Origin: Prorocentrum cordatum
Lineage: Eukaryota; Sar; Dinophyceae; Prorocentrales; Prorocentraceae
Direction: 5' to 3'
DNA length: 64,000 bases
Assembly: GCA_963575745.1 (NCBI GenBank)
Contig: CAUYUJ010014615.1
Span: 28,501 to 92,500, forward strand
Positions 46,681 to 57,029 of this stretch are shown here, piece by piece. Both the position numbers and the translations under genes were made by a program. Every line of letters begins with the position of its first letter. Position 1 is the first letter of the stretch. A model generated the notes under the pieces. The model made no database searches. It saw only the letters and a list, made by a program, of their open reading frames with translations, and was not told where the DNA came from.

Positions 46681-46990
46681 AACTCTGTGGTCGAACGCTA
46701 CCCCCTCGCGCTGCTCAAGACGAGGCAGGCGACTGTCAGGATCGGCAACGCGTCGAAGCTGCAGTTCCAGAGCGACGTGCCCGCGGACCGCGTCGCGCCC
46801 CCGCGGTGGCGCAACGCCGAGCTGCGGCGCGCCTGGGGCGCTCGCGGCGCTGGGGCAGCCCCGCGGAGGTCCGTCGCAGGTGACCAGGTGGCGCCGCCGC
46901 CGCGGCCGCCGCGGGCCCCTGTGGGGCATCCTCATCGGGCGAGGTGGACGGGGAAGAGGTCTGCATCTGAGCGCTGTCAGGCTTTCGCAT

Positions 46991-47900
46991 TGACCGCCCG
47001 AGGTGCCAGGGCCCGCAGGCTCCGAGAGCGTCACGTTGCCGAGACGGCGGCCCTCTGGGGCCTCGAGGGAACTTTGCCCAGCGTGGCGGGCCCCGAGGGC
47101 TCGTTGTTTTCCTGCGGGGAGGGGCCTTTGGAACCGTCCTGTGGAGCGGGGTCCTCTGGAAGCGCGCATCGAGGGCCCCCTCGAGGTCCCTCCCCCCGAG
47201 GCTACAGGTGTCTTCGGAGGAGTCTAGGGAGCCGCCGCCCTCGGAGCTCGGAGTCCTTGAGCGGCCTCTGGCCTTGAAGAGGGTGCGTTTTCAGACGGAT
47301 GAGGGTAAGAGGGTAAGAGGATGTCGGGGAGGCCTGCAGGCAGGCCAAGATGCCGAGGTCGTCTAGTGGTCAGGCCGTGGCGCGTGTGCAGCCGACGCCA
47401 GCCCCTCCCCCCCCGCCCCTCGCCCTCGTCCGTCTCCACCGCTGGCTCGAAGGAGAAGCTCCTGGACGGGACTGGTGGGCCTCCTGCCCCCAACCGCGCT
47501 GATGGGCCTCCGCCCAGCAAGCGTGCTCGGGCCTCGGGAGGCCTGGTGCTCCGTGGGCCCTGGGTCGCCCGTGATGCTCTCCCTCCTGACTGTCCCCTCC
47601 CCGCCAAAGGCCCCGTGGGGCCCAGTTCTGCTCGAGGGCACGTCGTCGGCCTGGCTGGGGCTACCCTGGCGTTCTGCCGTCGCTGCGGCGCCAGAGCCCA
47701 GCCGTCGGCCCCTCAGTCTAGGATTTGGGGGCCGTGCCAGGGTATTGCATCCAGCAAGGACGCTACGTACCTCGAGGCCCTTGAGCAGGGCAACAAAAAA
47801 CCTCCCTGGGAGTGGAAGGGACATCCCCGTCCGCTCCTCGCGTCTGACGAAGCTGTCTTCTGGCTTCGTCTTCGATAATTCGTTTGGCGTTTTGTCTTCG
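46991..47900. other. GC-rich sequence after retrotransposon
   Basis: Arg/Pro-rich frames are open, but nothing is recognised. The 3' end of the element must lie near or within this stretch. Confidence 0.4.
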
Positions 47901-48017
47901 GTGATTCGCTTGCGTTTCATCTCTGTTTGTCTCGTCGAGCCGCGATCGCTCGCCTTTTCCACCAGTCCTCTTCTTCCCTTTGCCTGTCTCGGCGCGCTCG
48001 GATTCATCGGGTTGGCG

Positions 48018-48135
48018 TGCCTCCTCCTCCTCCTCCTCCTCCTCCTCCTCCTCCTCCTCCTCCTCCTCCTCCTCCTCCTCCGCCTCCTCCTCCTCCGCCT
48101 CCTCCGCCTCCTCCTCCGCCTTCTCCTCCTTCCTC
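48018..48135 (+). repeat. (TCC)n tract
   Basis: About 38 TCC/GCC triplets, with an uninterrupted run at 48018-48080. Confidence 0.93.
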
Positions 48136-48719
48136 CTCCTCTGCCCCGTGTGCCTCCCGCCTCCTCTCCCCCTCCTCGCCCCCCCTCCTCGTTTTACCGC
48201 CCTCTCTGCCGTGCTGTCCCGCCTCGTGCCCCTCGCGCGTGCCGCCCCGCCCTGCTGGGGCCTCGCAGCGCCTCGCAGCGCGCCCGCTCAACGCCCCCGG
48301 CCTCCGCCGTGGACCCCCCGGCGTGCGCAGTCACCAGCCCGACGCGACGTGGCTGTCTGCCTTCGAGGACAACTCGGGCGGTGCGGGGCTCGGCGCGGCG
48401 CTCCGGCCCTTCGGCCGGGCTGGGCGACAGGGCCAGGCAGGCCCAGATGGGAGTCGGAGGTTGATGATCGACTTCCTACTCTGACACGTCGATTAGCGAA
48501 TTGGCCGCTTTCGGTTCGCGAGAGGGCGTCGCCGCCGTCATTTTTGCGGGTCCAGGTCCGTCGGTTTCGGTCCTAGGCCATTTCCACTAGAAGGGTGGTT
48601 TACTAAAGGGAGGTTTGCCCACCGCCGAATCGCTTCAGAGCGGCAGAGGGCCCTAGGCAGCTTTGCGCAGTGATGACGGGGGCCGCGAAGGGAAGTCACG
48701 CTGGGGGGCCAGCCACTAC

Positions 48720-49100
48720 AGAAGACAACGATGGGGGATCGGGAGAAGGATAGGGATGTGGGGCAAGGAATGTAGCGATATAGGGATATTGGAGATTCTG
48801 CTACAGGGTATGGGAAAAAGAGAGGGATGGAGGCAGAGGGATAGGGACAGGGATACGGATAGGGATAGAGGTAGAAGTAGGGGCAGGGATACGAATACGG
48901 GCAGGGATACGGATAGAACATGGGAGACAACGGGAGACAATGGGAGACACTGAGAGACAACGGGAGACAATGGGGGTAGGGATAGAGGTATGGATGGGGA
49001 TACGGATAGGGATTCGGAGAGGCAACGGGAGGGAGACATTTGGAGACAACAGGAGAGTGTGAGAAAGCGGGAGACATTGGGGGACAATGGGAGGCAACGT
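48720..49100 (+). repeat. GGGATA / GGGAGACAA minisatellite
   Basis: Degenerate 6- and 10-12-bp words: GGGATACGGATAGG at 48830-48920 and again at 48985-49015, and GGGAGACAATGGGAGACAA at 48920-48970 and 49030-49100. Confidence 0.8.
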
Positions 49101-49299
49101 CGCCCGACCGATTCCAGATCGGGTATCGCATTGATTAGCCTTTCGAAGATTTTGATAAGATCCTTGCAGACAAGCTACTTAGGGAATCTTGAAAATCCTC
49201 GCGGATTTCTCGGGTGGGCGCTGGGACCCCTCTGGCGGTGCCTCTGGCGCCGTCTCTGCCGTGGGGAGGGGGGCCCAAGAGATACGTCCGAAAACATAT

Positions 49300-49460
49300 G
49301 TTTACGCAGGCATTTCGCTTCTAGATGAATCGCTCCAGGGCGCTCCGCAAAGCTCTCTGCCTGCCAGGACGCTCTGGAACGGCCGCGGCGATTGGCACAT
49401 CTTCCAGACCCGATGACCCTCAGGATTCCCGACCTATCCTCATCCGAATTGTTGACGCTT
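49300..49460 (+). repeat. Dispersed repeat DR1, copy 4
   Basis: GATGAATCGCTCCAGGGCG, GGCCGCGGCGATTGGCACAT and CTATCCTCATCCGAATTGTT match copies 1 and 2. Confidence 0.65.
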
Positions 49461-49990
49461 CGCGTATCCCCACCAGACGTGCGTGGGTTGGCGCCCTCTT
49501 GGCGGCTTCCTCCAGTCGTGGCCTGGCCTTCACTAGTTATCTGGCATTGCGCCCCATTGCCTTTTGACACGCCCTCTGGAGTTTTCCTTGCGGGCCGCCG
49601 AACAAAAAAAGTATCCCCACCAGACTGCGTCCCCACCTGCCGGGATGTCTGGGCCGGTCTCCTGCCGACGCAGTATGCGTCTTAATGAAGGTCATTTTGT
49701 CCCTGGCACGTGCAGTCGCCTCGGAGGCCAATTTACATCGTCACGCGCCGCGGACGTTGTGCTTGCTCCCTGTCCCTCGCCTTGGAGCCGCGAACCAAAA
49801 AAAGTATCCCCACCAGACCTGGCAGCTTCCACTCCTCGGCGCGGCTCAGCCCTGGCGCAGCTTCCCTCGGCGGTAGGTGCAGTCTGCCGGCGCGCGCGCC
49901 GGCAATTAGGGTGCTCGCGGCCCGTGCTACTCTACTGACGCTGTCGGCTCGTCGGCCTGCAGCTGCGACCAAATGTGTCCATACCAGACC
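49460..49990 (+). repeat. Spaced TATCCCCACCAGAC repeat
   Basis: The motif appears near 49467, 49610 and 49803, and in changed form (GTCCATACCAGAC) near 49976. It is preceded by AACAAAAAAAG or ACCAAAAAAAG in two copies. Spacing is about 140-195 bp. Confidence 0.65.
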
Positions 49991-50094
49991 ATCCAGAAAC
50001 GACGCCCAGGCGAGTTGAGGTGATCAGGGAAGTGTAGCCGCAAAGAGTGGGGCAGCCGTTATCGTTCGTCAGGGGTCTCCTCGGATGTCTCTTG

Positions 50095-50690
50095 GACGCT
50101 TTTTCGGAGGCCTCTTGAAGCGTCTGGGGAGTATCTTGGCAGACCCAGGGCCGTCTTTGAGCGTCTTGGGTGCCTCGGGGATCCTCTTGAGGCCTCTTGG
50201 GGGTCTCTTGGGAGCCTCTTGGAGGCTCTTGGAGCCGTCTGGGCGCCTCTTGGGGCCCCTTGGGGCACTCTTGGGGAGCTCCGATTGGCCCCCCCCCCCT
50301 CCCCCCCGCCTCGGGCCCCCGAAAATCGACTCTTCGGGCGCTCTCGGGGCACTCTTGGGCGTTTGGGGGCCGTCTTGGGGCTCTCTTGGGCCCCTCTTGG
50401 GGCCCTCTTGGGCCATCTTGGAACCATCTTGAGGCCCTGCAAGGGTATCGAACGCGAACGGGCGACGATACACAAATCAATCATTTTTTTCAGGTGTTTG
50501 AAGGGTTTTTGCTTCTTGGGTACCTCCTTGGTGGTCTCGGAGGCCGCCTGGAGCAGTCTTGGGGCGGTTTTGGGGCCTCTTGGAGCATCTTGGGAGCCAT
50601 CTGGAGGCATCTTGGGCCATCTTGAGCCATCTTGGACATCATCTTGGGCTCTCCGAGGCGCTCTTAGAGCCATCTTAGGCGACAAAGTAC
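50095..50690 (+). repeat. TCTTGGGGCC minisatellite, cluster 1
   Basis: Degenerate words of about 10-12 bp (GCCTCTTGGGGCC, CATCTTGGGCCATC) fill the segment. They resume at 53010-53600. Confidence 0.75.
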
Positions 50691-51122
50691 CCTCTGACAC
50701 CTCGCGGCCCGCCCCGTCCACGTCCAGGGTAGAGGGTAAAGGGAGGGGCCAAAACACCCCCTATATAGCAAGACGTCTAGCTTACTCCTACACGCCCTCC
50801 CAACACATAAGTAACACCCGAGCCTGAGCATGTTCAGCGGTCGTCTTTGGATGGGCAGCTGCTGGGAATCATAATCTACCCCATGTGCGCGACGCTGGGG
50901 CGAGTTGCGCCACGCGAGCCAGGTGCGCCACGCGCGCCAGGCAGCCCTGGGGCCCGAGCCTGCCAGGCACGCCTGGTGCGCCAGATACGCCATGTGCTCC
51001 GCGTGCGCCAGGTGTGCCGCATGCTCCAGCCGCGCCAAGTGCGCCACGTTCGGGGCACGTGCAGAGTGTGTCAGGTGCGCCTGTGCACGTTACAGCACAC
51101 ATCGGGTAACATGTCGGCCCCA
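50691..51122. other. Sequence with CGCCA/GTGCG word repeats
   Basis: 50890-51090 is dense in GCGCCAGGTGCGCCA-type words. No gene is recognised. Confidence 0.5.
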
Positions 51123-51521
51123 ACCATCCCTGTCGAAAACCAATGCCCATCATTGGTGGTGGGACTGCGCACAGTAGGCCATTCGCCACCACCCCCTCCG
51201 TCCCTGTCAAAAACCACTTGACAGTGATCGCGGGGTGGCCGCGCATGATCCAGATTAAGCTGCGAGGTGCATTTTGTATTGTTTTTTGATAGGGACGGCT
51301 GCCCTGCGCACAGCAGGCAATATACTAACACCCCCGCCGTCCCTGTCAAAAACAATCCAAAGTGCTCGCAGGCCTCACGAGCATGACTCAACATTTTGCC
51401 CAACAGTGTTCTTTGTATTGCTTTTTGACAGGGATGGCGGGGGGGCGCCGTTTCGGGTTGGGCGCGCATGCTCCAAATGTGGAGACAGAGTGCGTTTTGC
51501 ATTGTTTTTTGACATGGATGG
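51123..51521. repeat. Six copies of 18-bp motif in both orientations
   Basis: CCGTCCCTGTCAAAAACA-like copies lie forward at 51123, 51198 and 51337. Reverse copies (GTTTTTTGACAGGGATGG-like) lie at 51281, 51420 and 51504. Neighbouring forward and reverse copies form potential hairpins. Confidence 0.85.
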
Positions 51522-53009
51522 TTGTGAAGGGTGAGCATCTCATGGTTCCTGGTTGGCTGCCGGTCGCCTTCGGGAGGGGGTGTATGTGCATAGGGAACAG
51601 TGATACATTCCTCGCCCAGGGCGAAGAATGGGGTTGGGGGAGGAAGCTCCCTAGACCACCTACGCCCAGAGGGCTGGTTGTCTTCGTTCTCTCTCAGTTT
51701 TCCGGGGGGAGATTGCGGAAGGGGGGGGTCATTGCCAAATCTGCTGCTCGCAGCCGGTTTCGGCCCCGCCGCCGGGGCGCTGCCCTCGGTACAGCGTGCA
51801 TTCCGGATTGCGGAAAGCAGCAGAAATACAGGTGAGGCGTCAACGTGTTTGGATCTAGGGTTTCTGGCGCCGGGAGGCGTCGGGAAAGCCAGTTGCTTGA
51901 GGTGATTCGCTGCCCCCTTTGCCCCCGCCCCCTTGAGCACTTCGTCCGCCCCAGCGCGGGCCTGTGCACTCGCCGTGGAGGGGAAGTGTTTCTGAGGGAG
52001 ACGGGTCCGAGACCCATGGGGCCCTCCCGAGAGCCAGCTCCTCAGCCTGGGTTGCTCTCTGACGGTCCCGGGACCTGTGGAGGTTGCAGGGGGCCCCAAA
52101 GCCGTGGATGGCTTCCGGAGGCCTTTTTTCCACGACCCGCGTCCTTCATGCCGACCTTTCTTAGCCGGGCCGCCGAGCGCACACCCGCTCGTGTCGTCAG
52201 GGCGCGGGCGGGTCGGCCGACGCCTCATCGCTCGCACGAGCGGGAGGCATTCGAGGGCCGCGCACGCCCGCGCTGCACAAGGAAGGCCGCCTCCTCAACC
52301 CCCTAAAAAGCCGTAGAAATACAGGCAGGGGGCGAGGAGACGAGAAACAGTAGCAGCACACACGTCCTGGGCTGAACACCTCCAGCATGCCGACCTTGCT
52401 CCTCCTCCCATCGTCCGATGGCCCAGGTCTCCGACGTCGTGAGAAGGTCGATAGGGGTCTCCTGAGTCAGTTGGAGGAGGGCCAGTGGAGACAGCGGCGG
52501 TTCTCACGCCGGGCCCACGTCTGCTGAGAATCCATCCCCAGACTCCTCACGAGGTCCATCCTGGTCCGTTTTTCGAGGCGCGCCCAGCCGTGGCGGCGAG
52601 AAGCCTCCATGAGGCCTCAGGAGCGAAGCACGCCAGGGAGCGCCGCCGTTGTCTCGACTGGCCCTCCTCCGATTCCGGGCCCCCAGGAGGCCCGCTCCGT
52701 GGTCGCGGGGGCTGTTGAGGACTGCGCACGGCGGCAGGCCATGCGGAAGGCGGGGCCGAGGGCTCCGGAGGCTTCCAGGTATGCTGGGGGGATCAGGGGT
52801 GGGGGGCCTCTGGGAGGAGCGAGGTATCCTCCACCGCTGGGTCAGGGTCTCGCTGGTCCCGAGCAGGAGATCCCGGCCAAGCTCAGGCCTATAGAGACTC
52901 AATAATGGTGGTGGACGCCTTCGAAGAGGACGAAAGGGGTGAAGAGGTGGTCACGAAGTATGTTGCATGCACTGGCCGAATCAAAAATACACTCTAGCGG
53001 CCAGAGGCC
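51522..53009. other. Intron sequence with no gene recognised
   Basis: Non-repetitive GC-rich DNA. The open frames (for example 51845-52306 +) show no domain that I can name. Confidence 0.4.
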
Positions 53010-53610
53010 CTGTTGGGCCAACACGGGGCTCTCTTGGGACCTGGGACTGTCTGGTTAGGGGCCCCCTTGGGCTGTCTTAAGGCTGGCTTGCAGGATTATG
53101 GGCCCATTGGGAGGCCATCTGTGGGCCTTCTTGGGACCTTGGTGCCATCGTGGAGGCCTCTATAGGGTCGTCTTCAAAGAGATCGGGCAAGGTAAAGATG
53201 CGAACATGTTTCAAAGTCATTGGAAAATCACTGATCTGCGCTTACTCGGGTTCTGTCGGGGTTCCTCTTGTGGCCGTCTTGGGGGCTTCTTGGTCATCTT
53301 AAACCGATCTTGGGCACCCTTGGGGCCATCACTGGCCGTCTTGGGGACATCGTGGGCCACCTTGGCGGCCGTGGTTGCCTGCCTTGGCCACCTTGGTAGC
53401 TTGGGAGCGCGGATCCATCTTGGAGCGAAGATCCATCTTTTTCCATGGAGGGCTCGTGGCCACGGGAGCGCGGATCATTTCTTAACCAAGGAATCTTGGC
53501 CTCGGAAGCGCGGATCCCAATTTTTCAAACAGCCTAAGAAGCCTCCAAGGGGTCCCCAGGAAGCCCCCAGGGGCCCCAAGACTGCCTCAGAGGGCCCCGA
53601 GATAGCGGAG
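53010..53610 (+). repeat. TCTTGGGGCC minisatellite, cluster 2
   Basis: Same word family as 50095-50690 (GGCCGTCTTGGGG, GGCCACCTTGG), plus GGAGCGCGGATCC at 53405, 53467 and 53504. A 50-bp direct duplication (GGCACAGCGTCAAACGGACA) lies at 53624 and 53678. Confidence 0.7.
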
Positions 53611-53894
53611 ACGCCCCGACAAAGTGGCACAGCGTCAAACGGACAGCACGGGAACCAGCATAATGCACTTCAAAGCGGCACAGCGTCAAACGGACAACAC
53701 GGGAATCAGCCTTATGCGCCCTCTTCCTCGCAAGTTCAGGTTCAACAGAGGAAGGGGGGGGGAGAGGGGGGCAGGCGGGCGATGCACAGGCCTGAGTGTG
53801 ACTCGGAGGAGGGGGGGCCTTCGACGATCACACAGACCCTACCAGACTGCACTTGGCAGCCTACTACGCCTCAACATTCCAGATGGCACGGATG

Positions 53895-53985
53895 CGGACG
53901 TTGACGACGACGACAACGATTACGACAACGATCACGACAACGATCACGACAACGATCACGACGACGACGACGACGACAATTGATT
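53895..53985 (+). repeat. GAC/AAC triplet tract before pore exon
   Basis: GACGACGACAACGAT and ACGATCACGACAACG repeats, ending about 55 bp before the exon at 54038. Confidence 0.85.
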
Positions 53986-54037
53986 GAGACGGCTGCGACG
54001 GCGACGGCCCCTTGTCGGGCGTCGCCGCGCGCCTGAG

Positions 54038-54092
54038 GTGAGCTCCCCTGCGACCTGAACGCCACCTGCGTATGGCTCCTATCGCTCTACTG
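54038..54092 (+). CDS. K+ channel exon: turret and pore helix
   Basis: This 55-nt exon supplies the last two bases of a Gly codon, then ELPCDLNATC and the pore helix VWLLSLYW, ending within the Trp codon (TG|G). The S-L-Y-W ending is the normal lead-in to the filter exon, which begins with the final G and AIMTLTT. An in-frame TGA lies just upstream, so the exon must begin after it; the CCTGAG acceptor at 54037 does this. The donor is GC (GCTGGG), a type that dinoflagellates use often. The distance from the HW of S5 to the filter Asp becomes about 48 residues, close to that of plant and animal relatives. The start could instead be 54043, but then the phase would not match the upstream exon. 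Confidence 0.76.
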
Positions 54093-54164
54093 GCTGGGGG
54101 CGGGGGGCGGCGGGAGGGAGGTCGAAGAAGAAGTGTATGGTCAGGAACGTTTGCTTGGGTTGTC

Positions 54165-54360
54165 GGTCGCCGGCTCGGGCCCACCGCGCTTCGGCGCGAC
54201 GCGCGGAGCACGCGCCAGTCCCCGAGCATCAACGTTAATCCGAGTTTCTGGCCAGGCCTCCCGTCCCGCGAAGCAGAGCAACACGCTGTCAGATTACAGG
54301 GCACAGCGCGTCACGGGGGCCGCCGCTGCGACACGCTAAGCAAGCGCTCCTGACTGGAAG
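54165..54360 (+). repeat. Dispersed repeat DR3, copy C (in intron)
   Basis: CGAGCATCAACGTTAA, CCCGTCCCGCGAAGCAGAGC and GCTGCGACACGCTAAGCAA match copies A and B. It lies within the 560-bp intron between the pore-helix and filter exons. Confidence 0.6.
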
Positions 54361-54555
54361 GAGGACAGGGGGGAGTTCATGTTGTTGTTCCTCCTCATTA
54401 TGTGCTTCCGCTTTTGCCTCCTCATTCACCTCCTCTTGCGCGTTCCTCACCCGCATGAAGGAGGAACGGGGGGAGCTCATGTGGTTGTTCCTCCTCATTC
54501 TTTGCCCCCGCGTTTCCCTCCTCATCCACCTCCTCTTGCGTGTGTCCTCACCCGC
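54361..54555 (+). repeat. 100-bp tandem duplication
   Basis: GAGGACAGGGGGGAGTTCAT at 54361 and GAGGAACGGGGGGAGCTCAT at 54461 begin two copies of a 100-bp unit. Both include TTGTTCCTCCTCATT and CACCTCCTCTTGCG. Confidence 0.85.
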
Positions 54556-54652
54556 ACAGCCATGTGCCGCACCCAGTCGTCCCGCTGTCTCTTCCGCTTT
54601 CCTTCTGCCGTCTCCGTGGCTCGACCGGACCAGGGGCGGGCTCGGGGCCCAG

Positions 54653-54757
54653 GGCGATCATGACGCTGACGACGGTGGGCTACGGCGACATCACACCGCA
54701 GAACTGGCTGGAGTTTATCCTTTGTTGCATCACGATGCTGCTCATGGGCTTCACCTG
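54653..54757 (+). CDS. K+ channel exon: selectivity filter and S6
   Basis: The exon encodes AIMTLTTVGYGDITPQN and WLEFILCCITMLLMGFT, flanked by two Trp codons that are both split as TG|G. TTVGYGD is the potassium-selectivity filter, and the following hydrophobic segment is the first part of the pore-lining S6 helix. The acceptor is GCCCAG at 54652 and the donor GTGCGC at 54758. This is the most certain coding exon in the window. TVGYGD indicates a K+-selective pore, not a mixed-cation CNG pore. The intron on each side is short for this gene (560 and 453 bp). Confidence 0.9.
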
Positions 54758-54925
54758 GTGCGCGCTCCGCCATTCCGTGGCCTCTGTCTCGGCTCCTCCT
54801 CTCGGATGCTCACGAGGGTGGCAGGTCTCGGCCTCCCTCCCCCCCCCCTCCTCCCGCCTCTTCCTCTGTCCTCCTTTTTCTGCTTCCCCCTCCTCCTCAT
54901 CCCCCAGCGCACGAGCGGGGAGGAG

Positions 54926-55135
54926 AATGAGGAGGAGGAGGAGGAGGAGAAGGAGGAGAAGGGTTGATGACGAGGAGGATCGAGGACAGAGGACCGAGGA
55001 TGATGAGGGGGATCGAGAAGGAGGATCGAGGATTGACGATCGAGAGGAATCGATGAGGAGGAATATGATCGAAGAGGAAGAGCAAGATCAATGGGGGAGG
55101 AGGAGGAAGAGGATCGACGCCGGGGGGGTGAGACA
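54926..55135 (+). repeat. GGA and GATCGAG-rich tract in intron
   Basis: (GGA)n at 54926-54960, then GGATCGAGGA-type words to about 55120, inside the 453-bp intron. Confidence 0.8.
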
Positions 55136-55210
55136 AAGGCAAGGTAGCAGAGCCCATGCGTCTGGCTGGCCTGCTCGCGCGGTCAGGGTTGAGAGTTCGC
55201 TCCCTGCCAG

Positions 55211-55336
55211 GGCCTACATCGTCGGTAGCATCGTGGCTCTCATCTCGAATCTTGACAAGTACGGCAACGAATTCAAGCAGCAGATGGACGACCTGAACGA
55301 CATGTGCGAAGACAGGGACGTGCCCAGACCGTTGAG
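55211..55336 (+). CDS. K+ channel exon: end of S6 and C-linker start
   Basis: The exon completes the split Trp codon and encodes AYIVGSIVALISNLDKYGN, then EFKQQMDDLNDMCEDRDVP and RPL. This is the inner end of S6 followed by the A' helix of the C-linker, with the usual F-x-x-x-M-D-x-L-N core found in CNG/HCN/KCNH channels. The acceptor is CTGCCAG at 55210. The donor is taken as GC (AG|GCTCGC at 55337), which splits an Arg codon as AG|G. Just past this the sequence turns into purine-rich repeat. The intron that follows is about 6.6 kb. Confidence 0.87.
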
Positions 55337-56635
55337 GCTCGCCCGCGCACACCCCATCGGGGATGAACATGGGGGAGGAGGACGAGGAAGAGGGCAGGTT
55401 TGTAGGGGGGGGGAGGGGCAGCGTGCAGGGTGATGAAGAGGAGGAGCAGGGGAGGAGGAAACTATAGATCAACGTGACAATGTCATGGAGGAACTGAGGA
55501 GGAGGAGGAGGAGCAGGAGGAGGAAGAGGACCAGCAGCATTGGAGGAGGAGGAGGAGGAGGATCCACACTCGAGCTCGTGCCAACCACCTGGCCAGCAGG
55601 CCAGCCGGCAAGTCTGCAAACAAACCATTTAGGCATTTCGCGAGCTAGACAGCAAGCCGGCAGGCTAGAGAAAAGGACAGGAGTGCGGAGGAGGAGGAGG
55701 AGGAAAAGGAAGAGCAGCAGCGTAGTGACAATGGACATCTGGAGGGTAACGGGGAGAGGAGAAAGATGAGGAGGGCGAGGTCGAGGATGAGAGCGATTCT
55801 GGTGATGACGGTGACTGCGGATGATGGTGGTGATGATGCCGATAAGGAGCTGGATGGTGATGGTGTCAATTCTGATTACGACCTAATCTTTCAACGCTTG
55901 TCTTCGAAGATGCCATCAGCTCACCGCGACGAGGGCTTCAACATCGACCGCACTGGCACTCCGTCTGCCCCCGAGCCACTGACGATGAACCTCGACGACA
56001 ATACGATCAGACAGTCTGAATCAGACAGGATATCAAGGTTCAGGACCAACCTGTCGGATGCAACTACAATGCGCCGTTGCCGAGTGGAGCAACTAACATT
56101 CGTACTCGACTGCACTGGGAGCCTCCGGCCCCAGCCCTGCTCGGCAACGAGGGGCAGCGACCGCGCCCAAGGCGAGTTGCGACCGTCGATGACGATCGTG
56201 CTCCTCCCCCCTCGATTGAGCGTGGCCGCGCGCTACCCCCTTTTCCCAAATTTCCGACACTTCCTACACCTGACGCCACACCCGACAATGAGCAACAACA
56301 GACAGCACCCCAGAAGCCTCCGGGTCTCCGGCCCATCGCCGGCGACAGCAGCAGCCTCCACCCCTTGCGAGCCTTCTGCGGACGCGAGCTCCGAGAGCTT
56401 CTACCAGAGCCAGTGCCCCTGGCGGGGGTTCCGTGCAGAATCCATCCGCCACCGCTCGGGCAGTGCTCAGGGGGGTCACCACTGACGGGGTCGCCGGGGC
56501 CCCCTGAGGATCGAGGTTCAAGGATCCAGGGTCGAGGGGCTTTTCTGGCGATCCTGAGCGGTCCTGGGAGGGTCTGGAAGGCTTCGGGCTTCCGGCTTCC
56601 TGAGGTTCGCGGGCCTCCTAAGGGATCGTCTTGGT
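55337..56635 (+). other. 6.6-kb K+ channel intron, first part
   Basis: Opens with GC (GCTCGC). GGA tracts lie at 55380-55400, 55490-55560 and 55685-55710. No further channel exon is recognised. Confidence 0.5.
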
Positions 56636-56835
56636 GACGTCAATTTCGATCCGATTCGATATCGACCCTGGCTGGCCCGATCCCACTCGATTCGATGTTG
56701 CCCGACGCTTGCATGGCATTGTGATGCATCCCAGCAGCCGATCCGACGCGACTCTAGCTCCGTGCCGATGCGGCCCGATTCCTAGCACAGTTCGACCCGA
56801 TCTGGCTTATCGTTTCGATGCCGACCGCTCCTGAC
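56636..56835 (+). repeat. Dispersed repeat DR5, copy B
   Basis: CGATCCGATTCGATATCG, GCCCGACGCTTGCATGGC and CGTGCCGATGCGGCCCGATT match the copy at 33490-33730. Confidence 0.5.
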
Positions 56836-56867
56836 CTCCTCCCTCCTGGAGTCTGCTGGGCGGCATT

Positions 56868-56935
56868 CGAAGAGGAAAAAACGCCATAGACATGAACTTC
56901 TGGCGCTCCCCGAGGATTTCTTGGGCCCGCCCCCC
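56868..56935 (-). repeat. Single arm of DR6 repeat
   Basis: CATGAACTTCTGGCGCTCC and GGATTTCTTGGGCCCG resemble one arm of the palindromic repeat at 62103-62206. Confidence 0.45.
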
Positions 56936-57029
56936 CCCCGGCGGCGCCTGCGGCGCCGCGGGGCCTGGGCACGCACGGGCCACCTGTATGTATTCGGGAG
57001 TTGGAAGAGTTCAACGACCCGCGCTCAGA

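Larger units (their letters stand above)
39048..46990 (+). mobile_element. Non-LTR retrotransposon, dead, in 19.6-kb intron
   Basis: The order is ORF1 (zinc finger and coiled coil), APE-type endonuclease, reverse transcriptase, then RNase H. All are on + and separated by stops and frameshifts. This is the layout of LINE-type elements that insert by target-primed reverse transcription. About 2.7 kb between endonuclease and RT (41.0-43.9 kb) contains repeats and a palindrome array that do not belong to a usual element and may be later insertions. The exact 5' and 3' ends and target duplication were not found. An open frame runs on past RNase H to 47277 with Arg/Pro-rich sequence. Confidence 0.75.

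Noticed and set aside
47842-47869. LASDEAVFW followed by GC donor, considered as pore-helix exon
   Set aside because: Asp-Glu within the pore helix is unlikely, and 54038-54092 (LLSLYW) fits sequence and phase much better.
52000-52900. Open frames considered as an extra exon or gene
   Set aside because: No recognisable motif; overlapping frames on both strands typical of GC-rich DNA.
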